Positions 42,188 to 49,772 of a DNA stretch of 49,772 nt are shown one piece after another. The stretch lies in NCBI RefSeq assembly GCF_004359215.1, contig NC_090615.1, positions 4,261,507 through 4,311,278 on the forward strand, in the 5' to 3' direction. The notes beneath the pieces were generated by a model. It had not been told where the DNA came from, did no database searches, and was given only the letters and a program-made list of their open reading frames with translations. Position 1 is the stretch's first letter; every line of letters begins with the position of its first letter. Origin of the DNA: Bremia lactucae (lineage: Eukaryota; Oomycota; Peronosporomycetes; Peronosporales; Peronosporaceae). Made by a program: the position numbers and the translations under genes.

Positions 42188-42890
42188 TTGGACGCTTCAC
42201 GTGAATCACGTAACCCAGCCTATCAAATCGTCTGCGAATACGCAGACGTGTTTCCAGACAATATCCCGGCTGAACTCCCTGATGATCGGGGAGTTCAGCT
42301 CGAGATTGACGTCGTACCTGAGGCTAAATACTGTGTGACGAGGCAGTGGCCGCTGCCGTGCGATCACGTCAAGACGATTGATGATTTCTTTGAGGGCCGG
42401 CCATGTGCGCCATTCGAGTCCTACCTTTTGTGTGAAGAAGGCAATTGGCGGATAGCGTATCGTCCACATCTTTAATAGGCTGAAAGATGCCACTATCCCA
42501 GCGCAGACACCGATTCCCAGATTGGACATGGTGCTGAACTCCATGTCTAGGAGTGCAATTTACAGTGTTATCGACCTGACCGATGGCTTGTACCAGAATT
42601 TAATGAGATCAAGTGATATTTCCCTGACAGCGGTCAGCACGCCGAGCGGTATGCGTTGGGAATGGTTGGTAATGCCGTAGGGTCTCAAAAACGCTCCCGC
42701 CACATTTAATCGCATGGTGTCACGTTTGGTGCGAACACTCCGCGAGCTTGCACCGAGCTACTTCGACGACATTTTTATTCATCGTCGCGCTAAGGGCGAC
42801 CTAAGTGAAGTCGACGTACATTTGAGACACTTAAAACAAGTATTTAAAGTGATGAGAGACAACAAACTTTACGCGATTTGAAGAAGTAAG
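42188..42890 (+). pseudogene. Reverse transcriptase of element H
   Basis: YADVFPDNIPAELPDDRGVQ, KYCVTRQWPLPCDHVKTIDD, then after a shift RLKDATIPAQTPIPR, SRSAIYSVIDLTDGLYQNLM, DISLTAVSTPSGMRWEWLVM, GLKNAPATFNRMVSRLVRTL and the catalytic YFDD at 42759-42770. A frameshift near 42420 and one stop after WLVMP separate the pieces. Catalytic Asp pair kept. Confidence 0.82.
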
Positions 42891-43660
42891 TATTTTGTCC
42901 ACCGGGAATTCCGGTGCTCGGCTGCTTCGTGAGTAAAGCAAAAGTTCGAGTCGATCCTGAAAAGGTTTCATCTATCTGCTCACGGCCAACATCTACGAAC
43001 CCCACAGAGTTGCGTGAATGGCTTGGTTTAGCAGATTATCTACACAAGTCCACAAAGATATTTGCTGGATCTATTCAGCCATAACTGTTCCTACTAAAGA
43101 AAGACGCCACGTACCGCGTTTAAATCCGTGGAAAAGAGCCTGGCTCCGGCTCCAGCCTTAATTTTGCCTAATAAGTCGAAGCCGTTTCATGTCGTACGCG
43201 ATGCCACCGATTTTGCGATCGGCTGCGGACTCATGCAATTTGACGACGGCGGTCATGAACGCGTCGTGAGCTATCAATCACGACATATGAAGTACGCCTA
43301 GAAGAATTAACCCGTCCACAATCCAGGAACTATTGGCTATGGGGTACGCTCTCGTCAGATTTCGAGTGCATCTCCCCGGAGAACAGACGTTTGCGCTGTA
43401 CACTGATCACGCGACATTGCAAACTGCAAAAAAACACACTCATCGGTCACAACGAATGGCTCGCTGGCTTTCTTTACAAGCTGGGCAAGACTAAAATTCT
43501 TGCCGGTGGCCTGTCGCGACGCCCTGACTATTATCCTCGCGTGGACTTGTGTCTTCAGAAACCTTACAACGATGAAGATGACAGGTGTGCGGCGTGTGCG
43601 GCGTGTATGTCACTGAATTTAACTTCGAGTCGTTCCAGTATTGCCTCTTCACGATGAAAA
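42891..43660 (+). pseudogene. RNase H and linker of element H
   Basis: ALILPNKSKPFHVVRDATDF and AIGCGLMQFDDGGHERVVSY carry the first RNase H Asp region (about 43160-43280). Then decayed YALVRFRVHL- and TDHATLQT-like stretches and a linker with DDRCAACAACMS, in which GTGCGGCGT is repeated. Confidence 0.65.
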
Positions 43661-43789
43661 TGTAGCGGCTTACGATACGACGGCGACCACGATTATGCTA
43701 TTATAATCGCGTATTTACGCTCACCAAACAATGATTTAGTGGGTCTCTTTCTCGTTCGAAGCGTGATCACATCACACGTTACAGCTTAG

Positions 43790-44430
43790 ACGGAGATCTA
43801 ATGGTGTACAGCATCGATCGTTTCGATAAGCCACGGACGGTGACCGCCAAGGATCCTGATCTACGCGTTCGGATTATTCACGAGTCTCATGATTCCCCAG
43901 CGGGAGGTCATCTGCGGACCTGTGAAGTTTGCCAGCGTCTGAAGTCATCACCTTCGTCGCAGGCTCCCCTATGATCACTTCATAACGCTTCAGAGGCATG
44001 TGGCCCGATTTCTATGAACTTAATCTTCGGCCTTACGTCCGACGACAAAGACCTCATCGGCATCCTGGTATTCGACAACCACTTCAGCAAAATGAGTCAT
44101 CTCATTCCTGTTACGGCACAAATAACCGCGACCGAGACCGCGGTGCACTTTATCGACGCGGTATACCGCCAACATGGCCTTCTGGAATCAATTGTGTCCG
44201 ATCGCAATCCACGATTTACTCACGCTTTTTGGACTAAATTGTTCGAGCTTCTCGGAATAATATTGCTGATGTCGACGGGACCCATCCCGAAACGGATGCG
44301 CAAACTGAACGCGTCAATCGCATTCTCGAAGACGTTCTTCGCAGCTACGCGACATCATTTACTAATTATATCCCCTTCCTATTTGCTGAGTTCGCGCTCA
44401 ACAACGTAGAATACGCGTTTGACGCCTTTC
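43790..44430 (+). pseudogene. Integrase core of element H with internal deletion
   Basis: IIHESHDSPAGGHLRTCEVC joins the His pair directly to the Cys pair, so about 30 codons of the zinc domain are deleted (43870-43935). Open from 44014: SMNLIFGLTSDDKDLIGILV (first Asp changed to Asn), RQHGLLESIVSDRNPRFTHA (second Asp). The Glu helix reads AEFALNNVEYAF in a shifted frame near 44390. Inactive. Confidence 0.75.
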
Positions 44431-44940
44431 TCTTTAAAAATACGCGCCACCCTCGCGTTCCCGCTCTTCTTGCTGTGGGTAGTCCCACGGCGCTTCGTGG
44501 CTCCACTCTGGAGGGGAATATAGCCGATGTCGAGCATCCAAAATTATCGTGTGCAGCTCACGCCATGACAGCGCTAATGTGGTCACACGGTCGCAGGTGC
44601 GACAAACGATCTCGACGCCACCAAAAGTGGCGTCACCCTTGGCGAAATGGACTTCGCAGACATTGATTGATCCGTTATCGAGGGATTGGACATCTTCGGC
44701 ACCGCCTAATGCGGCTAATTATGCGCCGCGATCATCGGCGCGTCCGATCGATGACGTCTCGATGACGTCGTGTGAGCGACTTGATGCTGCAGCGGCAGTC
44801 AATATCCCGGTTTGTCCGGGATACACCTTAAGAATCCGTGGACAAACAAAAGAGAACGCTGACAAACGTGAAAGAAAGAGCGCGAATAGTTTAAGCCAGG
44901 AGTTCGTGTACTCCTGTCAGCCTAATGCCTAAGAGACTCA
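44431..44940 (+). pseudogene. Integrase linker of element H
   Basis: RHPRVPALLAVGSPTALRGS continues the core. A long frame (44549-44932) follows, with no motif beyond Ser/Ala-rich sequence. Confidence 0.5.
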
Positions 44941-45404
44941 GCAGTGACAAACTTGGGAGCACGTAAACTCGCGCCAAGATTTATTGGACCTTTTAAGGGA
45001 TTCGAGAAGCCTACACGCTCGACATTTCTACGCTCCTGCGATTGCACCCGACGTTCTACGTCGGGCCGCTGAAGGCGTACCTCCAAGCTACGATTATCGA
45101 GTCTGCTCAGCAGGCTGAATCAGTGGCGCTGAAATCGAGCGTCCTTCCCGATGAGCCTGTCGCTGGGTCGACATCGAGCGAGGCTGCGATCCATTATGCG
45201 GGTGATCAGCGATGTGTTGCTCCAGCATCCTTATACGCTCGAGCAACTCGCGATTCAACTGACGGATCTCAGACCCCGTCCGCACTGCTCGCACAGCGCG
45301 CTCCTACGCCTCCTCCAATCGAGTCGAGCGTCAGCAGCCCGGTTTGTCACGGCATCCACATTGTCCTGGGCGACCCGGCCTCCCCTTGTGGATTCTGCGG
45401 GTGA
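44941..45404 (+). pseudogene. Integrase C-terminal domain of element H
   Basis: LGARKLAPRFIGPFKG, then a shift, LRLHPTFYVGPLKAYLQATI and an open frame to 45404, Ser- and Pro-rich. The YVGPLKAY block is the GPY/F-like tail before a chromodomain. Confidence 0.7.
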
Positions 45405-45479
45405 ACCTTGCTGGATCGACTTGTTGATCAGTCGGATCCACCGAGTGCGTCCGGTCAAATGGCGTATGGGGAGAGCGCT

Positions 45480-45700
45480 ATTCCGATCGCGCGCCGCTAT
45501 TAAGTTCGCTGGTTGGGCACTTCTCCCGAGGAAGATACATGGGAACCTCGCTCCTCCCTTCATCATGAGGTTCCGGACGTCGTTCGTGAGCTTAAGGCCA
45601 ATTCGCTCTTGGTCGCTGAGTCCTCGGTTAATTCCGAGGCAAGAAATAATCACGACGACGCTCCGGCGAATGGAACCGCTTTTGAGTTGCGGTAGCGGTC
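45480..45700 (+). pseudogene. Chromodomain of element H
   Basis: VRWLGTSPEEDTWEPRSSLH, HEVPDVVRELKANSLLV: the W, E-D-x-W-E-P and hydrophobic positions fit a chromodomain; an in-frame stop precedes VRW. The frame 45151-45786 on the same strand is a shadow. Confidence 0.75.
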
Positions 45701-45785
45701 TTTGCCTCACGGGAGTGATTAGCGCCAGCGTCTGGACCATTCGATTCGACCCTTTCAATCATTTGAAAAGCATTTTTGATTGGTG

Positions 45786-45891
45786 ATGTCTAGACCCACC
45801 CCAGCAACAAACAGTAATATATTTAGCCAATTAAAGTACCTCAAACTTACGTGGGGTGAGTTTAACAAAAATTTGGGGTTAGTCTAGACAT
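45786..45891. mobile_element. MITE-like element with 18-bp terminal inverted repeats
   Basis: The left end ATGTCTAGACCCACCCCA and right end (reverse complement) ATGTCTAGACTAACCCCA differ at two of 18 positions. 106 bp in all, no ORF, AT-rich centre. No clear target duplication is visible. Transposase family unknown. Confidence 0.65.
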
Positions 45892-46155
45892 TCCCTATGT
45901 AAGCTCTTTTTCTATTATTCATTTGATAAGTAAAATATATGTGAAGCGAGCTGCCCCGCTTCTTACGGGGTTGCTAGCAATAACAAATATGGTTGCGCCA
46001 AGGCGCATGACGCAGGTAACTTTTGCCATTCCTTTAAGTTTGTGTTAATACGCATTTGCATAGCAATACGTCATATGACTCCGGCATTATGCATCATCAG
46101 TGATCCTGCGCAACAGCACGCTTATTCTACAGATATATACTTAAGACCACCTTTC

Positions 46156-46655
46156 TGAAACGAGGTGTCCCGTTACATAAATATTATTTCCAATAAGAAG
46201 AATAATAAATATTATTTCCTGTGAAAGGAAATAAATAAAGAAGTTCAAAAGTATTTTCTTTTATCTATTTTGACTTAATAATTCCAATATTACCAAATTT
46301 CGTAATATAGACGCAATAAGACTTGATTGGTTGATTGAAGTCTAAATCAAACCCGCCAATCGTTACAAGACACGATTAGGCGTCGCGCAAGGAGACGCAT
46401 TGCATAGTTAGTTATTAATATATCAAAGCCAGTAGATAGAAGATCGTTATGAAAGAACTTACTGTAGTTCTACAGCTTTACTTCTCCCTATTCTAAGGCC
46501 TTGGAATTTACTTTTAGTAGCTAAGACTTCTTAGCTTCTTAGAACCACTTTCTGCACTTCATGAACGTGAAGTAGCCGAGGCGCCCCACCTTCACTGTAA
46601 TTAGTGTAGGTTGACTAGTACTGTTATCGATATTAGCAAAAGGTGCCCCGTTATA
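46156..46655 (+). repeat. Solo LTR-II
   Basis: 500 bp, TGAAACGAGGTGTCCCGTTACA to CCCCGTTATA. No primer site or internal region follows, so it is a solo LTR. Confidence 0.8.
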
Positions 46656-46668
46656 ATTCCTGTCATGC

Positions 46669-46911
46669 TTAAATGGCATTGCCATGCCTTCCTTGGGATA
46701 GACAGGTGCAAGCATATGCAAAATGAACAGAGTAGAACTCGCGCATATTAAATTGCCTGCTGTTCGTTAATTCTTTCATCCATAAAAGACGAAATCCTTG
46801 TCTCTTTAGAACGGTAATGAACGGGCTTGCAAGCCGTAACACCAGACTTTTGTGCAACGCGCATGACTCCTCAATTTCTTTGAAGTACTTGCTTGGAAGT
46901 GAATCATGCAC
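46669..46911 (-). other. Unidentified ORF fragment between inverted LTR-II copies
   Basis: An 80-codon open frame: LPSKYFKEIEESCALHKSLV, LRLASPFITVLKRQGFRLLW, MKELTNSRQFNMREFYSVHF. The sequence looks coding (mixed hydrophobic and charged, no low complexity) and frame-continuous up to the LTR. I recognise no family; it may be a captured or interrupted host exon. Confidence 0.4.
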
Positions 46912-46927
46912 CTTTGCAAATCGTTAC

Positions 46928-47408
46928 TGTAACGGGACATTCTTTGCTAGTACTGATAACAGTATTAGTCAACCTACAGTGATTACAGTGAAGTTGGGAG
47001 GGGGGCTCGACTTCTTCACGTACACGACGTGCAGGGGAAGGTTCTGAGTAGCTCAGAGGGTCTTTGCTACTAAAGGTTAATTCTAAGGCTTCAGGTTAGT
47101 AAAAAAGTAAAATCGTATTAATATATTTACTTATTACGTAACGATCTTCTATCTTCTACTGACTTTAATAATAAACTATGTATGGCGCCAACTTGCGCAC
47201 CGCACAATCGTGTCCTTTGACAATTAGCGGGGTTAAATTAAGCTTATATTAACAAATTAATAGAACTAATGTTTTATTGCGTCAATATTAACAAATTTGG
47301 TAATATTGAAACTATAAAGTCAAATTATTAATATAGATAACAATTTTGTACTTCTTTATTTTTTCTGTCATAGGTAACATTTTTTATGGAACGGGACACC
47401 CCGTTACA
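46928..47408 (-). repeat. LTR-II, 3' LTR of element D
   Basis: 481 bp. In plus reading TGTAACGGGACATT to ACCCCGTTACA, the reverse complement of LTR-II. Confidence 0.82.
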
Positions 47409-47423
47409 TCCCCCCACCCCCGC
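47409..47423 (-). promoter_or_regulatory. Polypurine tract of element D
   Basis: The minus strand reads GCGGGGGTGGGGGGA next to the LTR. Confidence 0.65.
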
Positions 47424-47689
47424 AACCAACATTCACAATAGTGACTGGGTTTGGAGTGACAGGGAAATACTATTATGTCTTCCCCTATGAATTTGCACTG
47501 TTAACTTTCTTATGTAGAATTCCAATTGTGCATTATTGAGTTGCTTACAATTAATTCGTTTGCGCATCTTGTCTAAACCCGAGCGCGTCGACCGCGAGGC
47601 CGCACAGCTGTTAATAATGCAAATTTTTCAGTAGACGCTCAAGCGATTATTGCGGGGAAGAAGTCACCTCCAACTCCAATTAGAGGTGA

Positions 47690-48620
47690 CTGGTATTAGT
47701 CACCTGCTACATCGTGGTAGGTGACTGGGTCGAGTCGGCGTCATCGATGAAAACTGTTGAGGCCTCCGAATCAACCGATGTCACGTCCGTGAAATCTTCA
47801 GGTTCCCATGTGAAAACCAAAGAGATGATGACGGAATTGTTTGACGCTTCGTCATACCCTTTTGGTACGGAGTTATCTTGTGGTGACTTCATAAACGAAA
47901 ACCACTCTGGTGATGTCAGTATGCACCACCAGGAACGAAGTGATCGTAAAGGTTACTTCGGTATGAATGCTACTGGTGGTACTAGTATGCATCACCAGGA
48001 ACGGAGTGATTGTAAGGATCGCGCCAAGAGCCCTGTTAGCGTAAGCGTATACATGATCAAACGGGAGCGGGACCGCAATGTTTTGCGGTTCTCTCCCGAA
48101 AATAAGCCTCGGTTGTCCTCTTAAGGAAACCTAACTCTTTGGTCTGGTATGACCAACGATCGGTACTGTAACGGGGTGTATAAGGTTGTTAATTAATATA
48201 TTATCTAAAAGGTAGATAATATTTGGAGGATATTACTTAGATGCCTTTTTCCGGCATCGGTGGTCACTTGTAAGCGGGCAAAGGATGACACTCCTTTGTT
48301 CCAAGCTTGGAAAGCATTTGTACAGAATGTGCAAAGCATAGGCCGCGAGGCCTGACTTAACAAACTGGATACTTCCGTGAACGGTTCAAAAAACGGACCT
48401 ACCTTGCCTCTCGTGGGGGGACTCATGTCTATGTTGTTGTAAGAATTCCGGGCATACCCCTAAGGAGGCATACTTCCTTAAAAGATTCTCATTGGAAGAC
48501 GTTCATCTCTGTGAGATGCGCGAAGGGATTGGGAGCCTTCAATCCTTTAACAAGCGATGGACCCTCTTCTGAGGAGGATGGGTCTCGTCGTACTGCAAGA
48601 CGAAAACTGGAACGTCCAAC
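47690..48620 (+). pseudogene. Antisense accessory ORF of element D
   Basis: The frame 47714-48124 is open for 136 codons: EMMTELFDASSYPFGTELS, NENHSGDVSMHHQERSD, then a repeat of MHHQERSD, RERDRNVLRFSPENKPRLSS. Next come a stop, a 73-bp LTR-I fragment, and further accessory peptides: PLFQAWKAFVQNVQSIGREA-like (48295-48350), CLSWGDSCLCC (48410-48440) and SDGPSSEEDGSRRTARRK (48555-48605). It is opposite in strand to the pol of element D. The order equals element C. Confidence 0.62.
48168..48240 (+). repeat. LTR-I 5' fragment inside the accessory ORF of element D
   Basis: TGTAACGGGGTGTATAAGG and TTAATATATTATCTAAAAGG followed by GGAGGATATTACTT match the first part of LTR-I at 1181 and 5419, with a short internal deletion. 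Confidence 0.7.
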
Positions 48621-49111
48621 AAACTAAAATGACTTAGCTTAGCCTTCAGGTGCGATGGAAGGGTGACCTTTCGTCCACCGAAGTGATCCAACAGCAGGCG
48701 ACAATGTTCGTCCTGACTGTAGTTCATCCTAATTTTGGAGGTCAATGAGCTCGTCACGTGGTAGACCTTAATGGCTGCCAACGTTGACGACTGACTTTGT
48801 GCCTTAGCACGAGACACACTTTCCTGGTGTGTTCCCTCGAAGTCTGGTATACGCAAAAACGCGTCAGCCAAGACATTCGACTGACCCGGCTTGTATTTAA
48901 CTTTGAATTTAAATTCAGAGAAGAATGACAGCCATCTTGCCATTCTAGTCGAGAGGTGCGGTGAGTTTATTGCGGTCCGCAGTGATGCGTGACCCGCATA
49001 AACCACAAATGGTTCGGTGCCCAATAGGTGCACACGAAACTTGACAATAACATACTTTATTGAAAATAGCTCTTTGTCATGCACAGGATAATTCAGGTCC
49101 GCGGCTTTCAA
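48539..49111 (-). pseudogene. RNase H, linker and chromodomain tail fused in one frame (element D)
   Basis: 190 codons open. AADLNYPVHDKELFSIKYVI, VHLLGTEPFVVYAGHASLRT, MARWLSFFSEFKFKVKYKPG and SNVLADAF are RNase H; RAKAQSQSSTLAAIKVYHVT to FGGRKVTLPSHLKAKLSHF is the F-type linker. It then switches to LLDVPVFVLQYDETHPPQKR, the end of a chromodomain (about 48622). All of integrase is missing between. Confidence 0.8.
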
Positions 49112-49772
49112 AAGCTAAGACTGATAAGAAATGACACGGCCAACGCCATCGTCATCCTTCTGCATTAGCACGCTGCCGATTGCAAAATTGCTTGCATCGC
49201 AGACGACGCTAAAGTTTTATCCGCGTCTAGCAATGCCAATACCGGTACCTCTTTAAGAGTTTTCTTCACTGATGTGAAAATAGTGAAAATAGCTTCTTGT
49301 TGTTTGAACCAAACCTATTCTGCGTCCTTTCTAAGGAGACCAGACAAGGGCTTAGTTCACTCAGCATAATTCTTGCTATATTTATGCCAATAATTAGCGA
49401 GCCCAAGGAATCGGCGTAAATCCTTAACATGTCGTGGGATTGGCCATTCCTTTACTGATTTTACCTTGTCTGGGTCTACTCGTACACCATGTGTACCTAT
49501 GATGCAGCACGCACTTTAACAAGTTGACGTACAACTAAAAGTCACCCAAAGTCTGCAACACAGCGTCTACTTGGCTTTTGCTACTCTATTTCAGTCAGGC
49601 CGTCCTCGGCCCCACTATGCACGAATACATCGTCAAAGTAATGGGGCGCGTAGGCACACATCACGTGAGCCACCATTCGGTTGAATGTCGCTGGTGTTTT
49701 TTGTTAAACCTTGGCGCATCACTAGCCACTTTTCAAACCTTGGCACATCACAAGCCACTCCCAAAGCATACC
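49112..49772 (-). pseudogene. Reverse transcriptase of element D (partial)
   Basis: The minus strand from the window edge: GMLWEWLVM-like end, NKKHQRHSTEWWLT (shifted), PHYFDDVFVHS with YFDD near 49630-49642, then thumb remnants and CDASNFAIGSVLMQKDDDGV at about 49200-49130. It resembles the RT of element F more than those of A-C. Frameshifts and stops are frequent. A short CCTTGGCGCATCAC/CCTTGGCACATCAC repeat lies at 49713-49755. Confidence 0.72.

Larger units (their letters stand above)
39682..45700 (+). mobile_element. Gypsy chromovirus element H, no 3' LTR found
   Basis: 5' LTR, primer site, gag, protease, repeat-rich linker, RT, RNase H, integrase and chromodomain in plus order over 6 kb. 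GC-richer than its neighbours. Its end passes into unrelated sequence with a MITE; no matching 3' LTR is seen. Confidence 0.75.
46928..49772 (-). mobile_element. Recombinant Gypsy element D, minus strand, runs off window
   Basis: From right to left: RT, RNase H, linker of element F type, an abrupt join to the chromodomain end of element C type, antisense accessory ORF, polypurine tract and LTR-II. Integrase is deleted. Confidence 0.75.

Noticed and set aside
45151..45786. 211-codon plus-strand frame in element H
   Set aside because: A different plus frame carries the integrase tail and chromodomain motifs; this one is a shadow.

Overview
The window looks like a piece of an oomycete genome (Phytophthora or a downy mildew). 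The evidence is a dense pile of degenerate Ty3/Gypsy chromovirus retrotransposons whose integrase tails carry the oomycete-style GNAYTIELPRRMRTHPTF segment, one Copia relict, and a small gene island with short introns (63 and 52 bp). The genus cannot be fixed from the sequence. No bacterial operons, CRISPR arrays, rRNA or tRNA genes were seen.

Layout. 1-5862: two 3' ends of one Gypsy family (LTR-I), separated by fragments of other elements. 5863-10084: a host island with two plus-strand genes, a DUF2062-type membrane protein (6606-7209, three exons) and a VMP1/TMEM49 homologue (8619-9782). 10143-18184: a complete but dead Gypsy element (here 'C') with two LTR-II copies. 18185-22582: a minus-strand Gypsy element ('B'), cut off at the RNase H/integrase junction. 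22588-30016: a third Gypsy family ('F', LTR-III) with an exact 590-bp duplication in its reverse transcriptase and a truncated integrase. 30060-34175: a wrecked Copia element ('E'). 34590-39665: a minus-strand Gypsy element ('G'). 39682-45700: a plus-strand Gypsy element ('H') with a 33-bp coding minisatellite between protease and reverse transcriptase. 45786-45891: a MITE-like palindromic element. 46156-49772: a solo LTR-II, an unidentified ORF fragment and a recombinant minus-strand Gypsy element ('D') that leaves the window.

How the parts relate. The Gypsy elements share one plan: LTR, a primer-binding site of the form TGGTAGCACTTYGTARTCC, gag with a CCHC knuckle, retropepsin, a conserved linker, RT, RNase H, integrase (HHCC and DDE), a chromodomain, polypurine tract and LTR. 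Almost all are broken by stops, frameshifts and rearrangements.

The most interesting signal is an extra long ORF between chromodomain and 3' LTR, on the strand opposite to pol. It appears in four elements (1-1061, 4270-5301, 15826-17539, 47690-48620) and again, detached, at 28030-29139. Its protein motifs (RHRW, QAWxAF, YKLHRL, PCLTWGD, CPCC, then an acidic/serine-rich segment and a coiled coil) persist through nucleotide divergence. Its second half lies antisense to the chromodomain and integrase tail. I treat it as a candidate antisense accessory gene of these elements.
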